Shown here: in pieces, positions 1 through 10,651 of the stretch
How positions within the stretch are numbered: position 1 is the first letter of the stretch
Layout of the letters: every line of letters begins with the position of its first letter
Notes under the pieces: generated by a model
Seen by the model: only the letters and a program-made list of their open reading frames with translations
Databases searched by the model: none
Told to the model about the DNA's origin: nothing
Made by a program: the position numbers and the translations under genes
Assembly: GCF_005217455.1 (NCBI RefSeq)
Contig: NZ_SZPQ01000019.1
Span: 62,001-126,000, forward strand
Length of the DNA stretch: 64,000 nt
Reading direction: 5' to 3'
From: Martelella alba
GTDB lineage: Bacteria; Pseudomonadota; Gammaproteobacteria; Enterobacterales; Enterobacteriaceae

Positions 1-860
1 AAAGCAACGATAGCCCCAGTCCCAAGAAAGGCTTTTTTACCCTTATCCTTAATCAGTTATTTCACGGCGAGCCCCGAAACCGCAATGATTTGCTGGAGCT
101 TATCCGCGATTCCGAGCAAAACGAACTCATTGATCCCGATACCCGCGACATGCTGGAAGGCGTGATGGATATCGCCGAGCAGCGGGTGCGGGATATCATG
201 ATTCCCCGTTCACAGATTGTGACCCTGAAGAATAACCAGTCTCTGGAAGAATGCCTGGACGTGATCATCGAATCGGCCCATTCCCGTTTTCCGGTCATCA
301 GCGAAGACAAGGATCATATCGAAGGCATTCTGATGGCCAAGGACCTGCTGCCCTTCATGCTGAGCGATTCCGAGCCATTCAGTATCGAGAAGGTACTGCG
401 CCCCGCCGTGGTGGTGCCGGAAAGCAAACGGGTGGATCGTATGCTCAAGGATTTCCGTTCTCAACGCTATCACATGGCCATCGTGATCGATGAGTTCGGC
501 GGGGTATCCGGATTGGTGACCATCGAGGATATCCTGGAGCTTATCGTCGGCGAAATCGAAGACGAATACGACGACGAGGAAGACCGGGATATCCGGCAGC
601 TCAACCGGCATACCTTCACAGTCCGCGCCCTGACCTCCATTGAGGATTTTAACGACGCGTTCGCCACCCATTTCAGCGACGAGGAAGTGGACACGATCGG
701 CGGCCTGGTCATGCAGGCATTCGGCCACCTGCCGGCCCGCGGCGAAATTATCGAAATCGACGGTTATGTCTTTAAAGTGGCCATGGCCGACAGTAGACGC
801 ATCATCCAGGTTCATGTCAAAATCCCCGACGATTCCCCCCAACCGATAATGGAAGAATAA
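1..860 (+). CDS. corC: CorC/YbeX CBS-domain protein, 5' partial
   Basis: This is a CBS-domain protein of the CorC/HlyC group, linked in E. coli to magnesium/cobalt efflux and more recently to ribosome metabolism; it acts in the cytosol. The reading frame is already open at base 3, so the first codons lie outside the window; the family is about 290 residues and roughly 285 are present. Two CBS repeats are visible (segments around [16 protein letters not shown] and [15 protein letters not shown]), followed by the acidic linker [11 protein letters not shown] and a C-terminal CorC_HlyC domain containing [18 protein letters not shown]. The gene ends 7 bases before lnt, so the two are very likely co-transcribed, as in other enterobacteria. 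Confidence 0.95.
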   Translation, partial: SNDSPSPKKGFFTLILNQLFHGEPRNRNDLLELIRDSEQNELIDPDTRDMLEGVMDIAEQRVRDIMIPRSQIVTLKNNQSLEECLDVIIESAHSRFPVISEDKDHIEGILMAKDLLPFMLSDSEPFSIEKVLRPAVVVPESKRVDRMLKDFRSQRYHMAIVIDEFGGVSGLVTIEDILELIVGEIEDEYDDEEDRDIRQLNRHTFTVRALTSIEDFNDAFATHFSDEEVDTIGGLVMQAFGHLPARGEIIEIDGYVFKVAMADSRRIIQVHVKIPDDSPQPIMEE

Positions 861-867
861 CCTCCCC

Positions 868-2397
868 ATGGCTATCGCCGAACAGTTTGAACGCCAACGA
901 TTGCGGTTATTGTTGGCGTTATTGACCGGTGCCTGCGGCACCCTGGCTTTTTCACCTTACGACATCTGGCCGGCGGCCCTGCTATCGTTAGCCGGTTTGC
1001 TGGCCGTTACCTTGAACCGCCGGCCACGCCAGGCCGCTTGGCTGGGGTTCGTCTGGGGATTCGGATTGTTCGGAACCGGCATGAACTGGATTTATGTCAG
1101 TATCGCCCAGTTCGGCGGAATGCCCGGTCCGGTAAACGTGGCGCTGGTGGCGCTCCTAGCGGCCTATCTGGCGCTGTATCCGGCGTTGTTCGCCGGTCTG
1201 CTGGCCCGCTTTTGGCCGAAAACCTCCCTATGGCGTCTGGGACTGGGCGCCCCGGTACTCTGGCAGGTGACGGAATTTCTAAGGGGCTGGATATTTACCG
1301 GTCTGCCCTGGCTACAGTTCGGCTACACCCAAATCGACGGTCCTCTCAAAGGGCTGGCGCCGCTGTTTGGCGTTGAGTCCCTGACCTTTGTGCTGATGGC
1401 GATCAGCGGCCTGCTGGTGGCGGCGGCGGCCCTGCGCAACCCGTTGTCCCTGGTCGGCGCGCTGATTCTGCTGTTGCTGCCCTGGCCGCTGCGTGATCTG
1501 CACTGGTATCATGTGGAAAACCAACGGGCGATAAATGTTACCCTGGTGCAAGGCAACATTCCGCAATCGCTGAAATGGGAAGCCGACCAGGTCAGGCCGA
1601 CGCTGGATATTTACTTGAACCACAGTCGCCCGGCGCTGGGCAAATCGCAACTCATCATCTGGCCGGAATCGGCCATCCCCGATGAAGAGCGCGATCAGAC
1701 CGGTTTCCTGACGGCGCTGGATTCGCTGTTGCGCGACGAGCATACCAGCCTGATTACCGGGATTATCGACGCTCGGCCCTCTGCCACAGGCTACCGCTAT
1801 TACAATAGCATCGTGGTATTGGGCGAAAACACCCCTTACCATTATCCCGGAACCAATCGCTACGCCAAACACCACCTGGTGCCGTTTGGCGAGTTCGTGC
1901 CACTGGAAAGCCTGCTGCGTCCACTGGCGCCGCTGTTCAATTTGCCGATGTCCTCGTTTAGCCGCGGCCCCTATATCCAGCCCCAGCTCAGAGCGGCCGG
2001 CATGAAGCTGACCGCGGCCATCTGTTACGAAATCATCCTGGGGTCCCAGGTGCGGGACAATTTCCGCCCGGACACCGATTTTCTGCTGACCATTTCCAAT
2101 GACGCCTGGTTCGGCCACTCCATCGGTCCGTGGCAACATTTCCAGATGGCCCGTATGCGATCACTGGAACTGGGGAGGCCGCTGTTGCGCGGCACCAATA
2201 ACGGCGTTACGGCGGCCATCAATGCCGACGGCGACATTCAGGCCATCCTACCGCAATTCACGCGCGGCGCCCTCACCGTCCGGGTGGCGCCCACTCGCGG
2301 CTTGACGCCTTATGCCCGTTTCGGCGATTGGCCGCTGTGGATTATCACGCTGCTTGGGGGATTCGCCGCCTTGCTGTTCGGCCGGCGGCGGCGCTGA
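868..2397 (+). CDS. lnt: apolipoprotein N-acyltransferase Lnt
   Basis: Lnt transfers the third acyl chain to the N-terminal cysteine of diacylated lipoproteins in the inner membrane, the last step of lipoprotein maturation. The 509-residue product has the usual length. The first ~210 residues form hydrophobic membrane segments and the rest is the periplasmic nitrilase-like domain. The catalytic triad is visible as Glu267 (in WPESAIP), Lys334 (in [14 protein letters not shown]) and Cys386 (in [10 protein letters not shown]), spaced as in E. coli (267/335/387). It starts 7 bases after corC and is followed by a terminator-like hairpin. The many lipoproteins encoded in this window (LptE, RlpA, YedD, AmiD) are natural substrates. 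Confidence 0.97.
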   Translation: MAIAEQFERQRLRLLLALLTGACGTLAFSPYDIWPAALLSLAGLLAVTLNRRPRQAAWLGFVWGFGLFGTGMNWIYVSIAQFGGMPGPVNVALVALLAAYLALYPALFAGLLARFWPKTSLWRLGLGAPVLWQVTEFLRGWIFTGLPWLQFGYTQIDGPLKGLAPLFGVESLTFVLMAISGLLVAAAALRNPLSLVGALILLLLPWPLRDLHWYHVENQRAINVTLVQGNIPQSLKWEADQVRPTLDIYLNHSRPALGKSQLIIWPESAIPDEERDQTGFLTALDSLLRDEHTSLITGIIDARPSATGYRYYNSIVVLGENTPYHYPGTNRYAKHHLVPFGEFVPLESLLRPLAPLFNLPMSSFSRGPYIQPQLRAAGMKLTAAICYEIILGSQVRDNFRPDTDFLLTISNDAWFGHSIGPWQHFQMARMRSLELGRPLLRGTNNGVTAAINADGDIQAILPQFTRGALTVRVAPTRGLTPYARFGDWPLWIITLLGGFAALLFGRRRR

Positions 2398-2408
2398 GCA
2401 TCCCGTGG

Positions 2409-2429
2409 CGGGACGGCAAAGCCGTCCCG
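2409..2429 (+). terminator. hairpin after lnt
   Basis: A perfect 9-bp stem (CGGGACGGC / GCCGTCCCG) with an AAA loop lies 12 bases after the lnt stop codon. The following bases are only moderately T-rich, so it is a plausible but not textbook intrinsic terminator closing the corC-lnt transcript. Confidence 0.6.
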
Positions 2430-2436
2430 GTTGATT

Positions 2437-2455
2437 GACATTGTTAATCATTATC
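2437..2455 (+). promoter_or_regulatory. Fur box
   Basis: GACATTGTTAATCATTATC matches the 19-bp Fur consensus GATAATGATAATCATTATC at 16 of 19 positions, with the right half-site perfect and a further CATTAC extending it. It lies about 47 bases before the start of the PPOX-family gene at 2502, where a promoter-overlapping repressor site would be expected. Iron-dependent repression of that gene is inferred. Confidence 0.7.
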
Positions 2456-2501
2456 ATTACTGCTATCGTGCCCCTCCCTGACAACCGAACTGGAGACCGG
2501 C

Positions 2502-3086
2502 ATGATACCCGATACCCGCTATCTGCTGACCGACCCCGACCAACTGCGCGATCATTACCCCGCCCCGTATCCCGCCGTGGTGCAGAAACAAATCGATCAT
2601 ATCGATGCCTACGGCCGCCGGCTTATCGGTTTATCGCCTTTTATGATATTGGGTACTCAGGGTCCGCAGGGCCTCGACTGTTCGCCCAAAGGCGGAGAAC
2701 CCGGCTTTGTCCATGTGGAAGATGAAAAAACGCTGCTTTTGCCGGATCGCGCCGGCAACAATCGTCTCGACGGTCTGCGTAACATACTTCATCATTCCGC
2801 CGTCGGCATGTTATTCCTGATACCCGGTTGGCAGGAAACCTTCCGGGTCAATGGCCGGGCCGTCATCTCCGTTGATCCGGCGCTATGCGCCCGTTTTTCC
2901 TTAAACGGCCACCCCGCTAAAAGCGTGGTGTGTATTGAGGTACAGGAAGCCTTTATCCATTGCGGTCGGGCCATTGGCTTTGCTGATTTGTGGAACCCGG
3001 AAAAACACCCGGACCCGGCCCGGGTACCCGCCGCAAGCGAGGTTTTCAAAGCGCATCTGGCGCTGGCCGCCGACCGAACCGGCTGA
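2502..3086 (+). CDS. PPOX-class FMN-dependent protein (MSMEG_1061/DR_2398 type)
   Basis: A 194-residue member of the pyridoxamine-5'-phosphate-oxidase-like split-barrel family, of the type annotated as MSMEG_1061/DR_2398. Typical blocks are present: FMILGTQGPQGLDCSPKGG near residues 46-64, LLLPDRAGNNRLDGLRNI near 76-93, LIPGWQETFRVNGRA near 105-119, and the tail IHCGRAIGFADLWNP. These proteins usually bind FMN or a related cofactor; the substrate is unknown. It sits alone between lnt and gltI, which are closer together in E. coli. The Fur box just upstream suggests that it is made under iron limitation. The start ATG follows a TGGAGAC ribosome-binding site. Confidence 0.8.
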   Translation: MIPDTRYLLTDPDQLRDHYPAPYPAVVQKQIDHIDAYGRRLIGLSPFMILGTQGPQGLDCSPKGGEPGFVHVEDEKTLLLPDRAGNNRLDGLRNILHHSAVGMLFLIPGWQETFRVNGRAVISVDPALCARFSLNGHPAKSVVCIEVQEAFIHCGRAIGFADLWNPEKHPDPARVPAASEVFKAHLALAADRTG

Positions 3087-3428
3087 GAATTAAGCGGCAA
3101 TAGGCCGATTGTTAACATTGGCATATATCTTGCTGCCCAGTACGACAATAGTCGTTTAATCCGGTTCATCGTTGCGTTGATTGTGCCATTATTGCGCCGT
3201 CGCGGTGCAAATCACGCACCCATCCGGTGCTATGCGGTCAGTTGCGCTGCATTATGGTGCGCCATATCTCACAAAACGCGAACTTTGTTATTTCAAATCA
3301 TTTACATTCGACTATTTTTAACATGACTCATTGGATTCACGCCTTAGATTGACAGCGGTCTATGGCGCTCTTCACGATTATGTCCCGTCTCCGGACGGGC
3401 AACGTAATGACAGCAAAGGAGTAGGAAG
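3087..3428. other. gltI upstream region
   Basis: A 342-bp gene-free stretch ahead of gltI. The part from about 3260 on is AT-rich and should hold the promoter. A 6-bp hairpin with a TCCG loop (CCCGTC 3384-3389 / GACGGG 3394-3399) lies 29 bases before the gltI start, in the expected 5' leader. No reading frame of note was seen. Confidence 0.5.
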
Positions 3429-4325
3429 ATGCAAATGCGCAAATTGGCCCTATCATTACTGGTATTGGGCATGGCGGGAAGCATGGCTCATGCGGAAGAT
3501 CTCACCGGCACATTGAAAAAAATCAAAGACAGCGGCGTTGTCGTCGTCGGCCACCGCGAGTCCTCCGTCCCTTTCTCTTATTATGATAATCAGCAAAAAG
3601 TGGTGGGCTACTCTCAGGACTTTTCCAACGCTATCGTCGCCGCCATCAAGAAAAAAATCGATGCGCCCAATTTGCAGGTGAAATATCTGCCTATCACCTC
3701 GCAAAACCGTATTCCGCTGCTGCAAAACGGCACCTACGATTTTGAGTGCGGTTCGACCACCAATAACCTGGAACGCCAAAAGCAGGTGGATTTTTCCGAT
3801 ACCCTGTTTATTATCGGCACGCGATTGGCGGTTAAAAAAGGCAGTGGCATCAAGGATTTTTCTGATTTGGCGGGTAAAACGGTGGTCGTGACCGCCGGAA
3901 CCACGTCGGAAGTGCTTATTCATAAGCTTAACGATGAAAAGCATATGAATATGCACATCATCGCCACCAAGGATCACGGTGATTCGTTCCGTACCCTGGA
4001 AACCGGCCGGGCAGCCGCCTTTATGCTGGATGACGCCTTGCTGGCCGGGGAACGGGCCAAATCCAAAAACCCGGGTCAATGGGAAATTGTCGGAACGCCG
4101 CAGTCCAAAGAAGCTTACGGCTGCATGCTGCGCAAAGGCGATACCCAGTTTAAGCAGTTAATGGACGCCACCATCTCTTCTATTGAAACATCCGGTCAGG
4201 CGGCCAAATGGTACGACAGGTGGTTCAAACAGCCGATTCCGCCGAAAAATCTCAACATGAATTTCGAAATGAACGATGACATCAAACAGCTTTTCCAACA
4301 TCCCAACGACAAAGCCGTAAACTAA
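3429..4325 (+). CDS. gltI: glutamate/aspartate periplasmic binding protein GltI
   Basis: Periplasmic solute-binding protein of the GltIJKL ABC importer for glutamate and aspartate. The 298-residue product has a signal peptide of about 22 residues ending MAHA, followed by the mature protein. It is very similar to E. coli GltI, including GHRESSVPFSYYDNQQKVVGYSQD, ITSQNRIPLLQNGTYDFECGSTTNN, GTTSEVL and KDHGDSFRTLE. A good ribosome-binding site (AAAGGAGTAGGA) sits 6 bases before the ATG. It is the first gene of gltIJKL. In related species the 5' leader is a target of the GcvB small RNA and the 3' end gives rise to SroC. Confidence 0.97.
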   Translation: MQMRKLALSLLVLGMAGSMAHAEDLTGTLKKIKDSGVVVVGHRESSVPFSYYDNQQKVVGYSQDFSNAIVAAIKKKIDAPNLQVKYLPITSQNRIPLLQNGTYDFECGSTTNNLERQKQVDFSDTLFIIGTRLAVKKGSGIKDFSDLAGKTVVVTAGTTSEVLIHKLNDEKHMNMHIIATKDHGDSFRTLETGRAAAFMLDDALLAGERAKSKNPGQWEIVGTPQSKEAYGCMLRKGDTQFKQLMDATISSIETSGQAAKWYDRWFKQPIPPKNLNMNFEMNDDIKQLFQHPNDKAVN

Positions 4326-4465
4326 TAACGACTATAAGGGCGGGTCGCAACCCCGCCCTCTCGATTGCTTGAGGTCCTGGACAGACAGACATGGCGCGGC
4401 CGTTCCCCGCGTTATGAACAAGTGGTCTTCATCAATCTTCAGGGTAGCGATGCTACCCTTTTTTC
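4300..4465 (+). ncRNA. sroC: SroC-type RNA from the gltI 3' region
   Basis: In E. coli and Salmonella the gltI-gltJ spacer yields SroC, an Hfq-binding RNA that sponges GcvB. The spacer here (4326-4478) has the same layout. There is a GC-rich hairpin just after the gltI stop (GGGCGGG 4339-4345 with CCCGCCC), then an intrinsic terminator right before gltJ. The 5' end is an estimate, because SroC arises by processing of the gltI message. The call rests on position and structure. Confidence 0.65.
4441..4464 (+). terminator. intrinsic terminator before gltJ
   Basis: Perfect 8-bp stem AGGGTAGC / GCTACCCT with a 3-base GAT loop, running directly into six T residues. It lies inside the operon, 15 bases before gltJ, so it must be partly read through. 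It forms the 3' end of the SroC-type RNA. Confidence 0.85.
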
Positions 4466-4478
4466 ACCGGAGCTTTTT

Positions 4479-5219
4479 ATGGGAATTAATTGGGACTGGG
4501 GAATCTTTTTGCAACCCGCCCCCTTCGGCAACACCACCTATCTAGGCTGGCTATGGTCAGGCTTTTTGACCACGGTGGAAGTCTCGTTCTGCGCCTGGAT
4601 CATCGCCCTGGCGGTCGGTTCGCTGTTCGGCATTCTTCGCACGCTGCCCAGCCGGTTTCTATCCGGCATCGGTACATGTTATGTGGAATTGTTCCGTAAT
4701 GTGCCGCTGATCGTCCAATTCTTTATCTGGTATCTGGTTGTGCCGGAACTGTTGCCGGAGCGCCTTGGCACCTGGTTCAAATCCGAACTGGACCCCAACA
4801 TACAGTTTTTCGTGTCGTCCATGGTCTGTCTCGGGTTGTTCACTGCCGCCCGAATTTGCGAACAGGTGCGTTCCGGCATTCAATCGCTGCCGTCCGGCCA
4901 GCGTTCGGCCGGTCTGGCCATGGGTCTGACGTTGGGTCAGACCTATCGCTACGTGCTGCTGCCTAACGCCTATCGGGTGATTTTGCCGCCGATGACCTCG
5001 GAAATGCTCAATCTGGTCAAAAATTCGTCAGTGGCGTCCACAATCGGTTTGATGGATATGGCGGCCCAGGCCGGGAAACTGCTGGATTATTCGGCGCATG
5101 CGTATGAATCCTTCACCGCTATCACCGTTGGCTACCTTATCATCAACGCCGTTATCATGATCGCCATGCAGTTGCTGGAAAGCAAGATCCGTCTGCCCGG
5201 CCATATAGGAGGGAAATGA
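4479..5219 (+). CDS. gltJ: glutamate/aspartate ABC permease GltJ
   Basis: Inner-membrane permease of the glutamate/aspartate importer. The ATG at 4479 ([11 protein letters not shown]) gives 246 residues, the E. coli length. An earlier in-frame start at 4365 would run through the SroC terminator and is rejected. The membrane segments include [27 protein letters not shown]. The ABC-docking EAA-like loop is [27 protein letters not shown]. The stop codon overlaps the gltK start (ATGA), indicating translational coupling. Confidence 0.96.
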   Translation: MGINWDWGIFLQPAPFGNTTYLGWLWSGFLTTVEVSFCAWIIALAVGSLFGILRTLPSRFLSGIGTCYVELFRNVPLIVQFFIWYLVVPELLPERLGTWFKSELDPNIQFFVSSMVCLGLFTAARICEQVRSGIQSLPSGQRSAGLAMGLTLGQTYRYVLLPNAYRVILPPMTSEMLNLVKNSSVASTIGLMDMAAQAGKLLDYSAHAYESFTAITVGYLIINAVIMIAMQLLESKIRLPGHIGGK

Positions 5220-5896
5220 TGTACCAGTTTGACTGGAGTTCAATTCCGCCGAGCATGCCCTATATGCTGCAAGGCATGGGGATCACACTGAGGATCACCC
5301 TTACCGCGGTGGTGGTCGGCATTGTTTGGGGTACCCTACTGGCGATTTTGCGCTTGTCGCCCTTTAAGCCCGTCAGTTGGCTGGCGAAAATTTACGTCAA
5401 CTTATTTCGCTCCGTGCCGCTGTTGATGGTGTTGCTGTGGTTTTATCTGGTGGTGCCCGGTTTCCTGCAGAAAGTATTGGGTCTATCGCCGCGTACCGAT
5501 ATCCGCCTGATCTCGGCCATGGTGGCATTCGCTTTATTTGAAGCGGCTTATTACTCCGAGATTATCCGGGCCGGCATACTCAGCATCGCCCGTGGCCAGT
5601 CGTCCGCCGCCCTGGCGCTGGGCATGACCCATTGGCAGTCGATGCAGCTGATTATCCTGCCGCAGGCATTCCGCGCCATGGTGCCTTTGTTGCTGACCCA
5701 GGGTATCGTGCTATTTCAGGATACCTCGCTGGTGTATGTCCTGAGTCTGGCGGATTTTTTCCGTACCGCCACATCGGTGGGCGAACGCGACGGTACCGAG
5801 GTGGAAATGATTTTGTTTGCCGGCGCGGTGTATTTCGTGATTAGCCTGTGCGCATCGCTGCTGGTTAATTTTTTAAAGAGAAGGACGGTTAGATGA
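5216..5896 (+). CDS. gltK: glutamate/aspartate ABC permease GltK
   Basis: Second inner-membrane permease of the importer, forming a heterodimer with GltJ. Two consecutive ATG codons (5216 and 5219) are possible starts; the second matches the E. coli N-terminus (MYxFDWSSI). The EAA-type loop [28 protein letters not shown] and the tail [11 protein letters not shown] are as expected. It overlaps gltJ by 4 bases and gltL by 4 bases. Confidence 0.96.
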   Translation: MMYQFDWSSIPPSMPYMLQGMGITLRITLTAVVVGIVWGTLLAILRLSPFKPVSWLAKIYVNLFRSVPLLMVLLWFYLVVPGFLQKVLGLSPRTDIRLISAMVAFALFEAAYYSEIIRAGILSIARGQSSAALALGMTHWQSMQLIILPQAFRAMVPLLLTQGIVLFQDTSLVYVLSLADFFRTATSVGERDGTEVEMILFAGAVYFVISLCASLLVNFLKRRTVR

Positions 5897-6618
5897 TTTC
5901 CCTGAAAAATATTTCTAAATGGTACGGGCATTTTCAGGTGCTGACCGACTGCTCAGCCGATGTGCAAACCGGCGAGGTGGTGGTGGTATGCGGTCCGTCG
6001 GGCTCCGGCAAGTCGACGCTTATCAAGACGGTCAACGGGCTGGAGCCTATCCAGCAAGGCACCATCCAGATCAATGATATCGTGGTGAACGATAAACGGA
6101 CCAATCTCGCCCAGTTACGCGCTAAGGTCGGCATGGTATTTCAGCATTTCGAACTGTTTCCCCATTTGTCCATTATCCAGAATCTGACACTGGCGCAAAT
6201 CAAGGTGCTCAAGCGCGACAAAGACGCCGCGCGGGAAAAAGGCGAACGGCTGTTGGATCGGGTGGGATTGGCGACCCATGCCCATAAGTTTCCCGGGCAA
6301 TTGTCCGGCGGCCAGCAACAGCGGGTGGCCATTGCCCGGGCGCTGTGTATGGACCCGGTGGCGATGCTGTTTGACGAACCCACTTCGGCGCTGGATCCGG
6401 AGATGATCAATGAAGTGTTGGATGTCATGGTGGAACTGGCCCAGGAAGGCATGACCATGATGGTGGTGACCCATGAAATGGGCTTCGCCCGCAAAGTGGC
6501 CAACCGGGTTATCTTTATGGACGAGGGACGCATCATCGAGGATACCCATAAAGACGCGTTTTTCCAGCATCCGCAAACTGATCGCGCCCGCGACTTTCTG
6601 GCGAAAATCCTGCACTAA
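5893..6618 (+). CDS. gltL: glutamate/aspartate ABC ATP-binding protein GltL
   Basis: Cytosolic ATPase powering the GltIJK importer. The 241-residue product has Walker [10 protein letters not shown] near residues 34-42, the Q-loop in VFQHFELF, the ABC signature [15 protein letters not shown], Walker [13 protein letters not shown] and the switch histidine in VVTHEMGFA. It overlaps gltK by 4 bases and closes the operon. Confidence 0.97.
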   Translation: MISLKNISKWYGHFQVLTDCSADVQTGEVVVVCGPSGSGKSTLIKTVNGLEPIQQGTIQINDIVVNDKRTNLAQLRAKVGMVFQHFELFPHLSIIQNLTLAQIKVLKRDKDAAREKGERLLDRVGLATHAHKFPGQLSGGQQQRVAIARALCMDPVAMLFDEPTSALDPEMINEVLDVMVELAQEGMTMMVVTHEMGFARKVANRVIFMDEGRIIEDTHKDAFFQHPQTDRARDFLAKILH

Positions 6619-6701
6619 GGGCCGGTCATTTTCGCCGGGCATCCCCTTGGCGAAACGGCGGGCAATGGCCTTGCCCCGTCCAGGGGCAGGCCGAAGCCGG
6701 G

Positions 6702-7178
6702 TCAGAATGGCCGACGCTGAAACTGATCGAAGCCGCAATGCGGGCAAAGCGGCAGCACTTCCGGCGTATAGAATGCGATGGCGTGGTGGCAGCGTTCGCA
6801 CACCAGATTGCCCAGCCCCACCACCTCGCCGCTGGAGTAAACCCCATGGTGGGCGACATCCTTGAAAATTTCCCGCCATTCCAACTGGGTCTTATCCGTG
6901 ATATCCGCCAGTTCCTGCCAGAGGCTTTCTTTGATGATCCGGGTAAATACGCTGTCGCCATCGTCCGCCCGGCTTTCATCGTAGCTGCGGGCGAATTCCC
7001 GAATATCGCGCCGTACCGAACGGGTGACGCTGTCCGCTTCCGCCGGCGTCAGTTCCCCGCCGGCCAGCAGGCGCCGGTGGGCCTCGTCCACCAGCGCGTC
7101 GATATCCCGTTCGCCTTGCTCGATCCGCCGACCGAGGGAGGCCAGTAATGTGCGATAGTGCGCTGTGACCTTGTCCAT
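6702..7178 (-). CDS. ybeL: zinc-ribbon protein YbeL
   Basis: A 158-residue cytosolic protein of unknown function found next to leuS in enterobacteria. The N-terminal ~110 residues are charged and helical (MDKVTAHYRTLLASLGRRIEQGE...). The C-terminus carries a CxxC...CxxC zinc ribbon (CERC and CPHC, 18 residues apart). It is transcribed toward gltL and away from leuS. Confidence 0.93.
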   Translation of the reverse strand: MDKVTAHYRTLLASLGRRIEQGERDIDALVDEAHRRLLAGGELTPAEADSVTRSVRRDIREFARSYDESRADDGDSVFTRIIKESLWQELADITDKTQLEWREIFKDVAHHGVYSSGEVVGLGNLVCERCHHAIAFYTPEVLPLCPHCGFDQFQRRPF

Positions 7179-7463
7179 GATGTTCTCCCGATATCCGCGC
7201 CCCGGACGTTGCCGCCGTCCGGACAGCCTTGACTAACATACTGATAATTCTAGTCCATGGCCGCATGTCAGGAGGTTAATCCGGCCCGCAAAAGCAAAAT
7301 ATTTCGGCCGCGAATCGCCGGCGTGGGCAGAAATACCGCTCCGGACTGCGGCGGGTGTTGTTGCCGCCGCCGCTTATCAGCTATGCTATGCGGATCTCAT
7401 AGTTATAAACGTCCGCATTGAACACGGGCGTCGCTGTATTTCACCATAGGACCACTGGCTGCC

Positions 7464-10046
7464 ATGCAAGAGCAATATCGCCCGGAAGAGATTGAACCCC
7501 ACGTCCAGCTTCACTGGCATGAACACCGCACTTTCCACGTTACCGAAGACGACAGCAAGGAAAAATATTACTGCCTGTCCATGCTGCCATACCCCTCAGG
7601 CCGTTTACATATGGGGCATGTGCGCAACTACACCATCGGCGACGTCATTTCCCGTTATCAGCGCATGCTGGGCAAAAACGTATTGCAGCCTATCGGTTGG
7701 GACGCTTTCGGTCTGCCGGCCGAAGGCGCGGCGGTAAAAAACAATACCGCGCCGGCACCCTGGACCTATAACAATATCGCTTATATGAAAGCCCAGCTCA
7801 AATCGCTGGGATTCGGCTACGACTGGGACCGTGAGGTCACCACCTGCCGGCCGGAATACTATAAGTGGGAACAATGGTTCTTCACCCGTTTGTATGAAAA
7901 AGGCCTGGTCTATAAAAAAACATCGGCGGTGAACTGGTGTCCCCATGATCAGACGGTGCTGGCCAACGAACAGGTCATTGACGGCTGCTGCTGGCGTTGC
8001 GATACCAAGGTGGAGCGCAAAGAAATTCCCCAATGGTTCGTCAAGATCACCGCCTACGCCGATCAGTTGCTTTACGATCTGGATAAGCTGGAAAGCTGGC
8101 CGGAGCAGGTGAAAACCATGCAGCGCAACTGGATCGGCCGCTCCGAGGGCGTGGAAATCAGTTTCGTCGTGGAAGGCGGCGATGAAAAGCTGAGGGTATA
8201 CACGACCCGGCCGGATACCTTTATGGGCGTGACGTATGTCGCCATCGCCGCCGGGCATCCCTTGTCCCTGCGCGCCGCCGCGACCAATCCTGCCCTGGCC
8301 GATTTTATCGACGAGTGCCGCAATACCAAGGTCGCCGAAGCCGATATGGCGACCATGGAGAAAAAGGGCGTGCCGACCGGTCTTTTCGCCATCCATCCCC
8401 TGAACGGCGAGCGGGTGCCGGTGTGGGTCGCCAATTTCGTCCTGATGGATTACGGCACCGGCGCGGTCATGGCGGTGCCCGGCCATGATCAGCGCGACTG
8501 GGAATTCGCCGCAAAATACGGTTTACCCATAAAACCGGTCATTTTGGCCGCCGACGGTAGCCAACCGGATCTCAGCGCTCAGGCCATGACTGAAAAAGGC
8601 GTATTGTTCAATTCCGGCGAATTCGACGGTCTGGCGTTCGGCGACGCGTTCAACGCCATCGCCGACAAGCTGGTGGCCGCGGGCGTCGGCGAGCGTAAAA
8701 TCAACTATCGTCTACGGGATTGGGGTGTGTCGCGTCAGCGTTATTGGGGCGCGCCGATTCCCATGGTGACGCTGGAGGACGGCACGGTCATCCCCACCCC
8801 CGATGACCAATTGCCGGTGCTGTTGCCGGAAGATGTGGCGATGGATGGCATCGTGAGTCCCATCAAGGCCGATGCCAATTGGGCCAAAACCCGGGTGGAC
8901 GGGCGCCCGGCCCTGCGCGAAACCGATACCTTCGACACCTTTATGGAATCGTCCTGGTATTATGCCCGCTATACCTGCCCGCATTTCGACAGCGGCATGC
9001 TGGACCCGGCCGCCGCCAATTACTGGCTGCCGGTGGACCAATACATTGGCGGCATCGAACACGCCATTATGCATCTGATGTATTTCCGGTTTTATCATAA
9101 ACTGTTGCGCGACGCGGGCCTGGTCAATTCCGACGAGCCCGCCAAGCGATTGCTCTGTCAGGGCATGGTGCTGGCGGACGCATTTTACTACACCGGCGAT
9201 AATGGCGAACGCATCTGGGTCTCGCCGGTGGATGTCGATGTGGAGCGGGACGAAAAAGGCCGCATCGTTAAAGCCACCGACAGCGCCGGCCACTCGCTGG
9301 TTTATGCCGGCATGAGCAAGATGTCCAAATCCAAGAACAACGGCATCGATCCGCAAGTGATGGTGGAGAAATACGGCGCGGATACCGTGCGGTTGTTCAT
9401 GATGTTCGCCTCGCCGGCGGAAATGACGCTGGAATGGCAGGAGTCCGGCGTGGAAGGCGCCAACCGTTTTCTGAAACGGGTCTGGAAGCTGGTGTTTGAT
9501 CATACCTCGCAGGGGCCGGCGGGCCCGCTGGATCTCAATGGTCTGACCGATGCGCAAAAAGATCTGCGGCGCGATCTGCATAAGACCATTGCCAAAGTCA
9601 CCGACGATATCGGTCGGCGCCAGACCTTCAATACCGCTATCGCCGCCATCATGGAACTGATGAACAAACTGCAACGCCTGGGCCAGGACAACCCCCAGGA
9701 CAGGGCCTTGCTGCAAGAAGCGCTGCTGGCGGTGGTGCGGATGCTTTATCCCTTTACTCCCCATACCTGTTTTGTCCTGTGGCAGGCGCTCGGCGGCGAC
9801 GGCGATATTGATAACGCGCCCTGGCCCGTGGCCGATGAAGCCGCCATGGTGGAAGACGCCAAACTGGTTGTTATCCAGGTCAACGGCAAACTGCGCGGTA
9901 AAATAACCGTGCCCGCCGATGCCGATGAGGCGTTGGTGCGCGAACGCGCCGCCCGGGAACACCTGGTGGCGAAATATCTCGAAGGCGTCACGGTACGTAA
10001 AGTGATTTACGTGCCCGGCAAATTACTTAACCTGGTGGTGGGTTAA
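7464..10046 (+). CDS. leuS: leucyl-tRNA synthetase
   Basis: Class I aminoacyl-tRNA synthetase that charges tRNA-Leu with leucine. At 860 residues it has the E. coli length. The HIGH-type motif is HMGH at 49-52 within [11 protein letters not shown], and KMSKS is at 619-623. The inserted CP1 editing domain lies between them ([26 protein letters not shown]), along with a zinc-binding stretch ([13 protein letters not shown]). The C-terminal anticodon-binding and extension domains follow. It starts a run of tightly spaced genes (leuS-lptE-holA-nadD). Confidence 0.98.
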   Translation: MQEQYRPEEIEPHVQLHWHEHRTFHVTEDDSKEKYYCLSMLPYPSGRLHMGHVRNYTIGDVISRYQRMLGKNVLQPIGWDAFGLPAEGAAVKNNTAPAPWTYNNIAYMKAQLKSLGFGYDWDREVTTCRPEYYKWEQWFFTRLYEKGLVYKKTSAVNWCPHDQTVLANEQVIDGCCWRCDTKVERKEIPQWFVKITAYADQLLYDLDKLESWPEQVKTMQRNWIGRSEGVEISFVVEGGDEKLRVYTTRPDTFMGVTYVAIAAGHPLSLRAAATNPALADFIDECRNTKVAEADMATMEKKGVPTGLFAIHPLNGERVPVWVANFVLMDYGTGAVMAVPGHDQRDWEFAAKYGLPIKPVILAADGSQPDLSAQAMTEKGVLFNSGEFDGLAFGDAFNAIADKLVAAGVGERKINYRLRDWGVSRQRYWGAPIPMVTLEDGTVIPTPDDQLPVLLPEDVAMDGIVSPIKADANWAKTRVDGRPALRETDTFDTFMESSWYYARYTCPHFDSGMLDPAAANYWLPVDQYIGGIEHAIMHLMYFRFYHKLLRDAGLVNSDEPAKRLLCQGMVLADAFYYTGDNGERIWVSPVDVDVERDEKGRIVKATDSAGHSLVYAGMSKMSKSKNNGIDPQVMVEKYGADTVRLFMMFASPAEMTLEWQESGVEGANRFLKRVWKLVFDHTSQGPAGPLDLNGLTDAQKDLRRDLHKTIAKVTDDIGRRQTFNTAIAAIMELMNKLQRLGQDNPQDRALLQEALLAVVRMLYPFTPHTCFVLWQALGGDGDIDNAPWPVADEAAMVEDAKLVVIQVNGKLRGKITVPADADEALVRERAAREHLVAKYLEGVTVRKVIYVPGKLLNLVVG

Positions 10047-10060
10047 GACAAGGAGGCGTT

Positions 10061-10651
10061 GTGCGACATCGTAACAAAGCGTTGTTGCTGGGGTTCGCGG
10101 TGCTGCTTACCGCGGGTTGCGGTTTTCATCTGCGCGGCTCCACGGCAAATACCGCCGTGCCTCAGGAGCTAAAGACACTGACCCTTAACAGCTACGATCA
10201 ATACGGTCCACTGACCCGGGCCGTGCGCGAAGAGCTGCGGCTCAATGATATGAAAATAGTCAAGGATTCGGATCCGAAGAGTCGGCTGCTTCCTTCCCTG
10301 CGTATCACCAATTCGTCGGAAAGTCAGGAAACCGTGTCGGTATTTCAGGACGGCAAAACCGCCGAGTATCAGTTGATGCTGGATGTTCAGGCATCGCTGC
10401 TGACCCCTGGCAAGGACCTGTACCCCATCAACGTCCGGGTATTCCGGTCATTTTTCGACAACCCGCTGACCGCGCTGGCCAAGGATAACGAAGGGGATAT
10501 CATCCGTCAGGAATTGCGCGAGCAGGCCGCCCAGCAATTGGTGCGCAGGCTGCTGGCGGTGCATGCCGCCGAAATGGCGTCAAACGCCGGCCAGGGCAAT
10601 AACGCCGCCCTGGCGCCGCAAAAAGCCATGGCGCCCCAGGTAGTGGAATGA
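10061..10651 (+). CDS. lptE: LPS-assembly lipoprotein LptE
   Basis: Outer-membrane lipoprotein (formerly RlpB) that plugs the LptD barrel and helps insert lipopolysaccharide. The start is GTG at 10061, set by the strong AAGGAGG site just upstream. The lipobox LTAGC puts the lipidated cysteine at residue 20, followed by GFHLRG, typical of the family. The product is 196 residues. The last ~25 residues ([27 protein letters not shown]) are low-complexity. The stop overlaps the holA start (ATGA). Confidence 0.95.
   Translation: MRHRNKALLLGFAVLLTAGCGFHLRGSTANTAVPQELKTLTLNSYDQYGPLTRAVREELRLNDMKIVKDSDPKSRLLPSLRITNSSESQETVSVFQDGKTAEYQLMLDVQASLLTPGKDLYPINVRVFRSFFDNPLTALAKDNEGDIIRQELREQAAQQLVRRLLAVHAAEMASNAGQGNNAALAPQKAMAPQVVE

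Noticed and set aside
3120-3260. NtrC or sigma-54 sites upstream of gltI
   Set aside because: TTGCGC...TGGTGCG has the wrong spacing for NtrC, and the nearest TGGCAC lacks a correctly spaced TTGC.
8712-9962. 416-codon open frame on the minus strand
   Set aside because: It lies wholly inside leuS, is rich in His/Gly/Gln as expected for the antisense of GC-rich coding sequence, and matches no family.
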